From contig DDSV01000024.1 of the NCBI GenBank assembly GCA_002344215.1, positions 11,474-75,473 on the forward strand: a DNA stretch of 64,000 nt, written 5' to 3'. Positions 31,510 to 39,982 of the stretch are shown here, in pieces; the first letter of the stretch is position 1; each line of letters begins with the position of its first letter. The DNA comes from Akkermansiaceae bacterium UBA2381. Lineage in GTDB: Bacteria > Verrucomicrobiota > Verrucomicrobiia > Verrucomicrobiales > DEV007. Under the pieces are notes generated by a model. The model was not told the DNA's origin. It worked only from the letters and a program-made list of their open reading frames with translations, and did not search any database. Position numbers and translations under genes: made by a program.

Positions 31510-33896
31510 TACTGGCGCTTCCGTTTAAAAATCTGGAAAATTCCTCCGCCTTCCTGGCGCGGCGGCTGGGCACCGGGATCCCCGGGCTGTGGAACGATCT
31601 CACCCATGACGGGCTCTCCGGGAACAGGCTCCCCTTCACGGAAGATAGACGTGAGCGGCCCCCGGAAGGAGTAATCGTCCTGTGGTTCCTCGACTTCGGT
31701 TCCCGCAACCGCCTCGGAACGTTCCCGGACTTTGTTATAGTTTTCCTCCGTGAGATATTTTTCCAGGAAAGCACCCACGATGGGCGCGGCATTTTTTCCG
31801 CCACCGACGATTTCGCCGGGGGTTCCTTCATAGATCACGGCAAAAGAGTAGACCGGGTGCTTCGAGGGGAAATAGCCGGCGAACCAGGCGATATTCTGCT
31901 TCTGTGCGGGTTTCCACTGACCTGTCCCGGTTTTCCCGGAGACTGTGATCTTGTGCGAGGCGGCCGAGCCGGTTCCGTTACCGGCATTGACGACATCGTA
32001 AAGCCCCCGCTGCACCGCCTTGAGCGAGTAGGAATCGACGTTCAACGAGTTGGCCACTTCGACCGGGATGGTTCTTTCGAGCTCATGATTCAAATCCTGC
32101 ACCTGAAGAACCAATCGCGGCTTGAGGACCTGCTTCCCGTTTCCGACAGCGGCCATCATTCTGGCGACCTGCAGGGGAGTCACCTCAACAGTGCCCTGAC
32201 CAATACTCATGACCGCTTCCTCACCATCAGACATCATGTAGCCGTGCTTATCGAGCCACCAGCGGTTGGTCGGGATGAAACCCTCGGCTTCATTCAACGG
32301 AATACCGGTCTTCTGCCCGAGACCGAGGCGCGTCGCCATGTAGCTCATCGAATCAGATCCCGCCATCGTCGCCACTTCATAAAACCAGGTGTTACAAGAC
32401 CGGGTGAGTGCTCCAATGACGTTCATCGATCCCTCCCCTTCCTTGTTCCAGTTCCGCATCACGATGTTGCCGACTTTCCAGGTCGCGGGACAGGGATAAA
32501 CATCATTGGTCGTCACATAGCCGCTTTCGAGGAATCCAAGAGCCACCGGCACTTTGAAGGTCGACGCGGGGGGATAGGAGGCCCGGTAGGCGCGTGGGAA
32601 AAGCGGCTTGGTCGGGTCTTCCACGAGGGCCGCATAGTTCTCCGGGGAGATGGAGGGGATGAACTGATTCGGATCGAACTGCGGATAACTAGCCATCGCC
32701 ATGACATCGCCGTTCCTCACATCCATCACCACCATCGCTCCCGATTTCACCTTTTCGGCAAGGAGGTCTTCACAGATGCGCTGCATCTCGAGATCGATTG
32801 AGGTGACCACATTGTATCCGGGACGCGGACGGGAAAGAACCTCCTCTTTCACCTTCGTTCCGTCAGCCTCGAAGAGCACATTGACTCTGCCGGGCGTCCC
32901 GCGAAGATCGGTCTCAAAGGTCTCCTCAAGACCATCGACTCCGATTCCGAGTCCCCAGAGCGCTTCATCATTGACGATGGGACCCATCGTCCGCGGCGGG
33001 CGTTTACCGACATAGCCGATGACATGGGAGAGGGTTTTACCCTGGGGATAATGCCTCATGTACACCGGGTGAAGCGTCAGTCCCTCCATTTTCTGCCGGG
33101 TCAGTTCATCGACTTCACTGTCAGTCAGGATGGAGGAAAAGGTCAGAGGTACCCAGCGGCGATCCCGGTAGTGATCAATGACGACTTTTCCGGAAAGATC
33201 CCAGTCCGTCCCGAGGATATTATTCACGTGGACGATTCGTTCGCCCGCGTAGCGCAGGACCTCAGCTTCAGGAACTCCCGCTCCGAGGAAGGGGAAAGTG
33301 ATCGCGGCATAGTAGGACACTTTGCTCTGGGCCAGGGGATACCCGTTCCGGTCGAGCAACTGCCCGCGAGGCGCCGGAATGGAAAAGGTAAATGTCCTTG
33401 CCTCTGTCCGGGTGAGAACCGAAGAGCCCACCTGTCCCTGTTTGGGCTGGGGAGCCTTGGCACGGAGATCCTCCGCCATCACAGGCGCGGCGCTGGCCGG
33501 GATCGCCTCCATTTTGCTGACGATGGAATCTTTTTCGTCGACCTCCTCCTCGACATCGGCTTTCGCGGCCATGGGTTCGGCTTCGGGTCGAGGAATGGCG
33601 GGTTCGTCACCCAGCAACTCGGCTGGAATCTCGACCGCAGCCGCGTCGTCCACTGCCACCGGAACCGCCTGCATCGCCGGAGGCCTCACCGCGGCAGGGG
33701 CATCTTCAAAACGGGGTATCGCTTCGGCTTCCGCCTGGGGCGCTGCCGTCGGCGTCTCGGGAGCGAGGCCCTCAATGACAAAACCTGAACCGGGAGCTGT
33801 CTCCTGCGCGCTCACAACAATCGGCGAAAGCGCAACCGCACCGGACAGCAACATCCGGGAAAGGCGGCCCAGGGATATCCGGAGCAGAGTTCTCAT
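31509..33896 (-). CDS. Penicillin-binding protein 2 (class B transpeptidase) with extended N-terminus
   Basis: This is a D,D-transpeptidase that cross-links peptidoglycan during cell elongation. The 795-residue frame has all three active-site motifs: STFK (in YPPASTFKVPVAL near residue 450), SCN (TRSCNTWFYE near residue 505) and KTG (VSGKTGTGQWKP near residue 660). The pedestal domain has IPAPRGQLLDRNGYPLA near residue 170 and EETFETDLRGTPGRV. Unlike typical PBP2, the N-terminus shows a cleavable-looking signal (LLSGAVALSPIVVSAQE). About 130 residues rich in Ala, Pro and acidic residues follow before the pedestal domain. A further Pro/Gly-rich tail lies after the transpeptidase domain. No rodA is adjacent. 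It is translationally coupled to the lipoprotein downstream. Confidence 0.88.
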   Translation of the reverse strand: MRTLLRISLGRLSRMLLSGAVALSPIVVSAQETAPGSGFVIEGLAPETPTAAPQAEAEAIPRFEDAPAAVRPPAMQAVPVAVDDAAAVEIPAELLGDEPAIPRPEAEPMAAKADVEEEVDEKDSIVSKMEAIPASAAPVMAEDLRAKAPQPKQGQVGSSVLTRTEARTFTFSIPAPRGQLLDRNGYPLAQSKVSYYAAITFPFLGAGVPEAEVLRYAGERIVHVNNILGTDWDLSGKVVIDHYRDRRWVPLTFSSILTDSEVDELTRQKMEGLTLHPVYMRHYPQGKTLSHVIGYVGKRPPRTMGPIVNDEALWGLGIGVDGLEETFETDLRGTPGRVNVLFEADGTKVKEEVLSRPRPGYNVVTSIDLEMQRICEDLLAEKVKSGAMVVMDVRNGDVMAMASYPQFDPNQFIPSISPENYAALVEDPTKPLFPRAYRASYPPASTFKVPVALGFLESGYVTTNDVYPCPATWKVGNIVMRNWNKEGEGSMNVIGALTRSCNTWFYEVATMAGSDSMSYMATRLGLGQKTGIPLNEAEGFIPTNRWWLDKHGYMMSDGEEAVMSIGQGTVEVTPLQVARMMAAVGNGKQVLKPRLVLQVQDLNHELERTIPVEVANSLNVDSYSLKAVQRGLYDVVNAGNGTGSAASHKITVSGKTGTGQWKPAQKQNIAWFAGYFPSKHPVYSFAVIYEGTPGEIVGGGKNAAPIVGAFLEKYLTEENYNKVRERSEAVAGTEVEEPQDDYSFRGPLTSIFREGEPVPGEPVMGEIVPQPGDPGAQPPRQEGGGIFQIFKRKRQ

Positions 33897-33975
33897 TAAG
33901 TTCAGTAAGCGAGGGCTATAAAGGCAAAGATAACACGAATTTCGACGGGGTCACCGTCAGAATACGGGCCTAATC

Positions 33976-35580
33976 TCAATGAGTTTTCAAAAAATGGACA
34001 ATTTCCTGGGCCAGTTTCTCGCTGATCCCCGAAACCGAGCCTATTTCATCCGGTAAAGCCTTGCGGAGCCGTGATACGGAGCCAAATCTCTCGAGAAGCC
34101 GCTCTTTCCTCGACCGGCTGATTCCCGGGCAGTCGTCGAGAATACTTTCCTCGACCCGTCGCTTCATGAGAAGTTGATGGTAGCCATTCGCGAAGCGATG
34201 GGCCTCGTCGCGGATTCGCTGGAGCAATTTCAGGGCTCCCTGATCGTGCGGGATCACGAGGGGCTCCGATTCCCCGGGTCGGAAAACCTCCTCGCGCTGC
34301 TTTGCAAGACCGATCACAGGCAGATCGTGAAGCCCGAGGCGATTCAGCTCGCGGACCGCCATTCCCAACTGTCCCTTGCCCCCGTCCACGATCACGAGAT
34401 CGGGAAGTCGAACAAAGGGCTTGGCGCGCTTTCCTTCGCCTCCTTCTTCCGCCACTTCGGCCTCAATCTCTTCGAGACGGCGCATCGCGTCGAGCGGGTT
34501 CTCCTGAGTGGCATCGGCGTCCTCTTCTCCGACTCGTTCCCGAGCCTCGAGGAGAATGCGCGAATAACGCCGACGGATGACTTCGGCCATGCTCGCAAAG
34601 TCATCCTGTCCCTCGACCGTCCGGATGCGATAACGACGGTAATTGCTGTTGTCGGCGACGCCGTTCCGAAAGCGCACCATCGAGGCGACGATGTGGTTGG
34701 AGGAAATGTTGGAAATGTCGAAGCACTCCATCACCGTCGGGGGACGGTCGAGTTGCAGATACTCCTGCAAGTCGATCACATCAGCCTCGGGATTGATTGC
34801 CTTGCCCGGGACTCCACGACGCTTGAACTGACGGGTCGGTTTGAGGGTCTGTCTCAGGTTGCCTATCATGTCCCTAAGTTCGGCCGCTCGCTCAAAATCG
34901 AGTGCGGCGGCGGCTTCTCCCATTTCCTCTTCAATGGAACGGATCAGGTCCTTCGAATGCCCCAGGAGAAAGTCGCAGGCCTGCTCGATTCGGGCCATGT
35001 AGTCCTCACGGGAAATACGCCCCATACAGGGAGCGGTGCAGTTTTTGATGACATCGTCGTGACAGTGCTGGTAGTCCTTTTCGCCCGGTTCCATCGGACG
35101 ACAATTGCGGAGTCCGAATTCGCGGTTCATCCACGAGATCGTACGCCGCAGGGCGCCTGAGTGGGCAAAGGGACCGAAATAGCGGGCCCCGTCCTCCTTC
35201 TTCATCCTGGTGAGGTGAAAACGCGGCCACGGCTCGTCGGGATGCATTTTCACGAGGAGGAAACGCTTGTCATCGCGGAAGGCGATGTTGTATTTCGGCC
35301 GGTATTCCTTGATCAGCTTTCCTTCGAGAAGAAGCGCCTCGGGCTCGTTGCGAACCTCGTGGTAGTCAAAGTCCCAGATGCTCTCGATCAGCGCCCGCGT
35401 CTTGTGCTCCGCCATGCGCTGCCGCGAGGGCGTGAAGTAGGAAGCCAGCCGCTTGCGCAGATCCCGCGCCTTGCCCACGTAGATGATGGACCCGAGTCTA
35501 TCTTTATGCAGGTAGACCCCCGGCTTGTGGGGGACCTCCCGCATTTTCTTCTGGAGATCAGGCTTGGCGTCGCTGGGCAC
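33976..35580 (-). CDS. uvrC: Excinuclease ABC subunit C
   Basis: UvrC makes the two incisions of nucleotide excision repair after UvrAB finds a lesion. The 534-residue protein has the GIY-YIG nuclease at the N-terminus (PGVYLHKDRLGSIIYVGKAR near residues 20-40). The 4-Cys-like segment is NCRPMEPGEKDYQHC and CTAPCMGRIS. A UVR motif lies near residue 210 (ALDFERAAELRDMIGNLR). The RNase H-like domain has CFDISNISSNHIVASMV and PDLVIVDGGKGQLG, and the C-terminal helix-hairpin-helix ends KLAQEIVHFLK. An acidic insertion (ADATQENPLDAMRRLEEIEA) lies within the RNase H-like part. It is shorter than the E. coli protein but complete. Confidence 0.95.
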   Translation of the reverse strand: MPSDAKPDLQKKMREVPHKPGVYLHKDRLGSIIYVGKARDLRKRLASYFTPSRQRMAEHKTRALIESIWDFDYHEVRNEPEALLLEGKLIKEYRPKYNIAFRDDKRFLLVKMHPDEPWPRFHLTRMKKEDGARYFGPFAHSGALRRTISWMNREFGLRNCRPMEPGEKDYQHCHDDVIKNCTAPCMGRISREDYMARIEQACDFLLGHSKDLIRSIEEEMGEAAAALDFERAAELRDMIGNLRQTLKPTRQFKRRGVPGKAINPEADVIDLQEYLQLDRPPTVMECFDISNISSNHIVASMVRFRNGVADNSNYRRYRIRTVEGQDDFASMAEVIRRRYSRILLEARERVGEEDADATQENPLDAMRRLEEIEAEVAEEGGEGKRAKPFVRLPDLVIVDGGKGQLGMAVRELNRLGLHDLPVIGLAKQREEVFRPGESEPLVIPHDQGALKLLQRIRDEAHRFANGYHQLLMKRRVEESILDDCPGISRSRKERLLERFGSVSRLRKALPDEIGSVSGISEKLAQEIVHFLKTH

Positions 35581-35640
35581 GGAGAAGTATACGGTGGATG
35601 GGGGGACTTGGGAAGAGGAGGCAATTTGAAATCAGTACAC

Positions 35641-35680
35641 AAAAAAGGTAGCTCCCCGGCCCAACTGCCAGGGAGCTACC
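35641..35680 (-). terminator. Intrinsic terminator after the superoxide dismutase gene
   Basis: A perfect 10-base stem, GGTAGCTCCC (35647-35656) with GGGAGCTACC (35671-35680), encloses a 14-base loop. On the minus strand the stem is directly followed by six T residues (35641-35646). This is a canonical Rho-independent terminator placed 24 bases after the dismutase stop. It separates that gene from uvrC. Confidence 0.92.
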
Positions 35681-35704
35681 TGTTGAAATGCTATCCAGTC
35701 ACCC

Positions 35705-36442
35705 TTACTTCGAAGCCGCAAACCGGACCGAGACTTTGTCCCAGTTCACGATGTTCCACCAGGCCGCGATATAATCAGGACGGCGGTTCTGGTAGTTGAG
35801 ATAGTAGGCGTGTTCCCAGACGTCGAGTCCGAGAAGAGGCGTTCCGAGATTCTCCTCGACGACGAGTTCCTTCATGAGCGGGTTGTCCTGATTCGGCGTA
35901 CTCGTCACCGCGAGCTTGCCGTCTTTGACAATGAGCCAGGCCCAGCCGGAGCCGAAACGTTTGGTCGCCGCCTCACCAAACTTGGTTTTGAATTCATCCA
36001 TCGAACCGAAGGCGGCATCGATGGCCTTGGCAAGTTCGTCGGATGGTTTGCCCGACTTATCCGCCGGAGCGAGCGTTTCCCAGAAAAAGGCGTGGTTCCA
36101 GTGACCGCCACCGTTGTTGCGGATCGTGGTCTGGAGAACCGCGTCTTCCACCTTCGCGATATCGATGACAAGCTCTTCAATCGACTTCGCCGCAAGATCG
36201 GCTTTGCCTTCGAGAGCAGTGTTGAGATTTTTGATGTAGGCGGCGTGATGTTTGCCGTGATGGATCTCCATCGTCAGGGCATCGATATGCGGAGCGAGAG
36301 CGTCAAAGGCATAGGGAAGCGCTTCCTGGGTGTGGGGAGCGGCGGCGTGAACCATCCTGCCGGGGGCGAGGACGGCACCGGCAGCGAGTGCTCCGGTAAC
36401 AACAAAATTACGGCGGGAGAAAGGGGCGTTTGGAGTCATCAT
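35705..36442 (-). CDS. Superoxide dismutase, Mn/Fe family, with twin-arginine signal
   Basis: The enzyme converts superoxide to oxygen and hydrogen peroxide. The 245-residue frame has a Tat-type leader, MTPNAPFSRRNFVVTGALAA, followed by a mature protein starting near residue 35. Metal ligands are His61 (TMEIHHGKHHAAY), His117 (HWNHAFFW), and Asp and His in LLGLDVWEHAYY near residue 205. A Gly in GGGHWNH and Gln in TPNQDNPL fit the Mn-type or cambialistic pattern rather than Fe-type. Most dismutases of this family in bacteria are cytosolic, so an exported copy is notable. The gene is monocistronic with its own terminator. Confidence 0.92.
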   Translation of the reverse strand: MMTPNAPFSRRNFVVTGALAAGAVLAPGRMVHAAAPHTQEALPYAFDALAPHIDALTMEIHHGKHHAAYIKNLNTALEGKADLAAKSIEELVIDIAKVEDAVLQTTIRNNGGGHWNHAFFWETLAPADKSGKPSDELAKAIDAAFGSMDEFKTKFGEAATKRFGSGWAWLIVKDGKLAVTSTPNQDNPLMKELVVEENLGTPLLGLDVWEHAYYLNYQNRRPDYIAAWWNIVNWDKVSVRFAASK

Positions 36443-36581
36443 CTTTATTGGTACTTGAATCGTTGGTTATCTAATGGAGGGCGGTCCACTGATACTTACG
36501 GTTCTACCGACCGGCTTGGCCAGCAAAAAAGGAAACGCAGAAAGGGCGATCGCCGGCATTCGGTAACGAAGCTATATCCCT

Positions 36582-36658
36582 GTAGCTGGCCTCTGTGAGG
36601 CCGGGTTGGAGGCCCGATTTTCAAGTGCACCTCTTCCGGGATCAGCGACCCCGGCTAC
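36582..36658. repeat. REP-like hairpin element, copy 2
   Basis: A 77-base element begins GTAGCTGG (36582-36589) and ends CCGGCTAC (36651-36658), forming near-perfect terminal inverted repeats. Inside, GGCCTC TGT GAGGCC makes a tight hairpin. The first 30 bases match the element at 23530 closely. It lies in the gap between the superoxide dismutase start and the SPOR-protein stop and may also act as a transcript-end structure. Confidence 0.55.
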
Positions 36659-36694
36659 CATTAAAGTTCCGGCGATTTCAATTCTGAGGCACCT

Positions 36695-37906
36695 TTAGAA
36701 CGTTTCCCGCTTGCCGGAATTGTCGATCTTGATGCCGTAGGCGTCCTTGTAGTGCTTTTTCACCTCACCCAACATCCTCTGAGCCTCGGCCTTTTGGGAA
36801 TATTCGAATGGTCCGACATGGACGAGCCAGAGCTTGGCTCCGCTGAGAGAACTGTAATCCGGGATCCAGAGAGAGCCGGCGTTGAAGCCCTTGGCACGCC
36901 ATCGTTCCACAGCCGCGTTAGCTGTCCTCGCCGATCCCTCAGCCTCGCAGGCGATGACCCATTTTGTGCCACCGGCTGCGGGGACAGGAGATGTCCCCGG
37001 GGTCGCAGGAGCAGTCGTCACAGTCGGGTTGAAAGTCGGAGGGGCCGGCATCGTCGGAGGTGGAGTGCCCCCTGTTGGGTTGAAGGTCGGAGGGGCCGGC
37101 ATCTTCGGGGGAACAAAGGTAGGCGGGGACGGCATTGCCGGAGTCGTCGCCGTAGGCGGGGTAAAGACCGGTGGCTTCGGCGGAGTATAGGGGGCCACAG
37201 GAGACGTCGAAGGAGTGTATCCGCCGGGTGGTGCGGAACTCACTTCGTTGAGGGTCAGGTATTCCCCCGTCCACACCGTGCTCACCCCTTGTTGTCCTTT
37301 AGTTAGTTTGTGATTGATCGAATTGTCCGCCGACACTTCCACCTCTAGAAACCCGGGACGAGTCTCCCCGCCCTTGAAATCGCTCAGCATATCTCCTTCA
37401 ATGATCATGGTTCCCTGGACGTTACCGCTTCCATCGGGTCTTTCCCAGGTCAGGGTCGCGGTGAACGGTTTACCCCGGTAAAGACCGGTATAACGACGGG
37501 TTGCCCCTCCCCCAATGGCCGGAAGATTCGAAGTGGTGCCCGTAGGAGTCGCTCCCGGACCAACCGGGGCGGTCGAGGTCCGGCTGAAGGAAAGATTGGG
37601 ACTGTTCCACGAGATCTGACCTCCGGCATTCTGCTTCTGCAGTGCATAGGTCTGACCCTCAACGTCGAGCTCCAGATAACCTGATCGGGGATTGTTTCCC
37701 TGGAAAGGAAAGGTCACCCCGGCTCCGTCGACGATACGGCCATCGACCGCGCCCTGCCCGCTGAAGTTCGCCCAGTTGATCGTGACCTGGCAGGGATTCC
37801 CGAAGAAAGTTCCGTTGTAGCTTTCCGTTTTCTGTTCAGCCCGGAGCATCGGGCTCATCATGACCAGAACAAAGGTCGCGACGATTCGGTTGGGGAACAC
37901 TTTCAT
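36695..37906 (-). CDS. Exported protein with two beta repeats, Pro-rich linker and SPOR-like C-terminus
   Basis: The 403-residue protein has a signal peptide (MKVFPNRIVATFVLVMMSPM, cleaved near LRA-EQ). Two related modules of about 65 residues follow: the first from SYNGTFFGNPCQVTINWANF to GYLELDVEGQTYAL, the second from RYTGLYRGKPFTATLTWERP to GFLEVEVSADNSI. A linker of about 90 residues is made of repeats like PAPPTFNPT and PPKPPVFTPPT. The end (TKWVIACEAEGSARTANAAV, then WLVHVGPFEYSQKAEAQRML) has the strand-helix repeats of SPOR domains, which bind denuded glycan strands at division sites. The frame upstream of MKVFPN is ignored. It is the last gene of the large exported-protein cluster. 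Confidence 0.6.
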   Translation of the reverse strand: MKVFPNRIVATFVLVMMSPMLRAEQKTESYNGTFFGNPCQVTINWANFSGQGAVDGRIVDGAGVTFPFQGNNPRSGYLELDVEGQTYALQKQNAGGQISWNSPNLSFSRTSTAPVGPGATPTGTTSNLPAIGGGATRRYTGLYRGKPFTATLTWERPDGSGNVQGTMIIEGDMLSDFKGGETRPGFLEVEVSADNSINHKLTKGQQGVSTVWTGEYLTLNEVSSAPPGGYTPSTSPVAPYTPPKPPVFTPPTATTPAMPSPPTFVPPKMPAPPTFNPTGGTPPPTMPAPPTFNPTVTTAPATPGTSPVPAAGGTKWVIACEAEGSARTANAAVERWRAKGFNAGSLWIPDYSSLSGAKLWLVHVGPFEYSQKAEAQRMLGEVKKHYKDAYGIKIDNSGKRETF

Positions 37907-37940
37907 TTTGTTTTCTGTCAGGAATTTAAATTCCGCAATA

Positions 37941-39110
37941 TCAGTACGGCTTTTGACCGGTATAGTTTCCAGTCGGACTGTAGTTGCAGACGAGATAGGT
38001 TCCGGTAGGTCCCGTGGCCATCCCGGCACCGATCTTTGTCGAATCCTTCCAGATCATCTGCGTGTAATGCCCGGTCACTTTTCCCGGCTGGGAAGGGGGA
38101 TCGCCAATCTTCGAACCCACGATCCAGAAGGGTTTTTCGTCGGACTCCCATCCGTCAGCCAACTCAACGACCGTAAAGGTCTTGCCGGATCCCATGGCAA
38201 GATTCTCACCGAGGGTGACGCCGTTCAAGGTGCGGTTCGGGTTGTGAGCCCAATTCCCCGTGGATGCGAGTGTCTCAGCATAAGCCTGGGCAAATGCCGC
38301 CACGTCAGCATCCCAGGTCACCGGTCCCACTCCCACATCATTGCGAACACGGTTGTGAAAATTGACGAGGTCCTGCGCCTGTTGAGGAGTCAATTGTGAA
38401 CCGGTGGCAGTAATCTGCGTGGGATTCACGACTGGATTCACGACTGGATTCACGACCGGGTTCACGACTGGATTCACGACCGGGTTCACGACCGGGTTCA
38501 CGGTCGGATTAGTTCCACCTCCAATAGTGCTTCCGGACCCTCCTACGGTGGAAATCGGCAACCCGTTTCTTACGGCGTTGATCAACTTCCCAATGTCCGC
38601 AAGCGTGAAACCCGTTCCGGCGTTTCCTCTCTGATTCCCGAAGTTCCCCCCTTGGGTGCCACTACCTCCGCCTTGATTACCTGAGTTGGAAAAGGTGCTA
38701 ACTGTGTTGTTCGAACCCGACGGAGACCCACCGCCTGCGGTGATCGCATAGGCGGAATCACTCAGGGTCGAGGCGCGAAATGTCGCCAGTCGTCGATTGC
38801 CCGCCGAAAATGTCGTGACGTGGCCGGGGAAGGTCGTCAGTTCGATAGTCTGGTTCGGAACCATCAACCCGATTTCGCGAGGGCGTCCCTCGAAGTCAAT
38901 CCACTGAGCCGTCACGTTTTGGCCTGACTGATTCACAAAGGCCACAACGAGAGAACGCCCCCCCAGGTTAGTTGAACGCTCCGATGGCGTCTGCCCCCAC
39001 CCGCTCAGCGGAATGAAGGAGAGCGCCAAAGCCAGCACCAGTAACCGGAAGCTTCGGGCGGCAGAGATCGTCCCTACATATTGTGTATGTCGCTGTTCCA
39101 TATGAGTCAT
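37941..39110 (-). CDS. Exported protein: VHL-beta-like domain, NPVV repeats and CAP (PR-1 type) domain
   Basis: The 389-residue product has a signal peptide ending near LSGWGQ (residue 40). Residues 48-112 resemble the beta domain of the von Hippel-Lindau protein: LVVAFVNQSGQNVTAQWIDF near 54, EGRPRE, then FPGHVTTF near 94. A Gly/Ser-rich part and six NPVV repeats (about 202-228) follow. The last 135 residues are a CAP domain of strong PR-1 appearance: LVNFHNRVRNDVGVGPVTWD, GENLAMGS, GHYTQMIWKDS and the end YLVCNYSPTGNYTGQKPY. CAP proteins are secreted and some bind lipids or sterols or act as protease-like effectors; the bacterial role is unknown. The neighbour at 39165 shares the VHL-like part. 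Confidence 0.75.
   Translation of the reverse strand: MTHMEQRHTQYVGTISAARSFRLLVLALALSFIPLSGWGQTPSERSTNLGGRSLVVAFVNQSGQNVTAQWIDFEGRPREIGLMVPNQTIELTTFPGHVTTFSAGNRRLATFRASTLSDSAYAITAGGGSPSGSNNTVSTFSNSGNQGGGSGTQGGNFGNQRGNAGTGFTLADIGKLINAVRNGLPISTVGGSGSTIGGGTNPTVNPVVNPVVNPVVNPVVNPVVNPVVNPTQITATGSQLTPQQAQDLVNFHNRVRNDVGVGPVTWDADVAAFAQAYAETLASTGNWAHNPNRTLNGVTLGENLAMGSGKTFTVVELADGWESDEKPFWIVGSKIGDPPSQPGKVTGHYTQMIWKDSTKIGAGMATGPTGTYLVCNYSPTGNYTGQKPY
38421..38506 (-). repeat. 12-base tandem repeat encoding NPVV units
   Basis: About seven head-to-tail copies of a 12-base unit (GGATTCACGACT or GGGTTCACGACC variants) lie inside the CAP-domain gene. They encode the linker NPVVNPVVNPVV. Unit length is a multiple of three, so copy-number change keeps the frame and alters linker length. 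Confidence 0.85.
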
Positions 39111-39164
39111 TCGGGATGTCCAATCAATCCGGGTCGAACTTCAGTTCATCTTTAAACTCTCCGT

Positions 39165-39929
39165 CTATCTCACGGTGATAATTACGGTCAGCGTCCTCGC
39201 GTCTTTCTGCCCCCCGGTCCATCCCTGGGAGTAGTTAAAAATCAAGGTCGTCACTCCCGGCCGAAGCGCCTCGAAGGTCCACACTTCGGTTCCCCCGGCC
39301 CCGGGCATCGCCGTCTTGGGACCGCGAAACTCATGACTCAGCTGTCTTGCGATGGATTCGTCGGTATTGAACGCCTGTTTTCCCCAGGCAAAGCCCGTGG
39401 ATGCGTTCGAATCGAGATCCACCGCCAAACGACCTCCGCGGGAGAGGCTGATCTGTTTGGTGACATGATTTTGCCCGCCGAAATCCGCACTGGAAATCGA
39501 GACTTGCGAACTCACTGGAGTCGGACCCGGATTGACCGCTCCGCCTCCGGAACCGCCTCCGCTTCCGGAACCGGCGATGGCATAGGCGGATTCACTAATG
39601 GTTGAAGCACGGAAGGTTGCGACACGGCGGCTGCCCGAGGAGAACGTGGTGAGATGGCCGGGAAAGGTGGTGATCTCCGCGACCTGATTCGGGACCATCA
39701 AGCCAATCTCGCGACCGACTCCGTCAAAATCGATCCAGTGGACCACGAGTTTTTCCGTTGTCTGATTCACAAAAGCAATCACCTGGGGCCGACCGCCCAG
39801 ATTGGCTGACTTCTCGCCGGGGATCTGGGCCGCGCTGTTTTCCGGTACGAGAAGGAGAATCCCGCAGGCCATCGATGTCGCGAGCCCCGGGATCACACAA
39901 CGATGAAAAAAGGAGTGAAAAAGATCCAT
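39165..39929 (-). CDS. Exported protein: VHL-beta-like domain plus chagasin-type (I42) cysteine-protease inhibitor domain
   Basis: The 254-residue protein has a signal peptide (MACGILLLVPENSAAQ). Residues 42-110 match the VHL-like domain of the neighbour (VIAFVNQTTEKLVVHWIDFDG, here about 50-70, and FPGHLTTF). After a Gly-rich linker, residues 143-254 resemble chagasin, inhibitors of papain-family proteases. The three inhibitory loops are recognisable: NASTGFAW (175-182), MPGAGGTEVWTF (208-219) and the YSQGWTGG region (233-240), followed by a final beta strand ARTLTVIITVR. It lies 54 bases upstream of the CAP gene on the same strand. An inhibitor of host-type or self cysteine proteases is a reasonable inference, but no target is in the window. 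Confidence 0.72.
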   Translation of the reverse strand: MDLFHSFFHRCVIPGLATSMACGILLLVPENSAAQIPGEKSANLGGRPQVIAFVNQTTEKLVVHWIDFDGVGREIGLMVPNQVAEITTFPGHLTTFSSGSRRVATFRASTISESAYAIAGSGSGGGSGGGAVNPGPTPVSSQVSISSADFGGQNHVTKQISLSRGGRLAVDLDSNASTGFAWGKQAFNTDESIARQLSHEFRGPKTAMPGAGGTEVWTFEALRPGVTTLIFNYSQGWTGGQKDARTLTVIITVR

Positions 39930-39982
39930 GGAATAATTTGTCGTTTGTTAGGACGGAATCTAAAATTCAGGAATTACCCGCA

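Noticed and set aside
38421..38506. Repeat array considered as CRISPR
   Set aside because: Units are 12 bases without spacers and encode an in-frame linker, so this is a coding tandem repeat.
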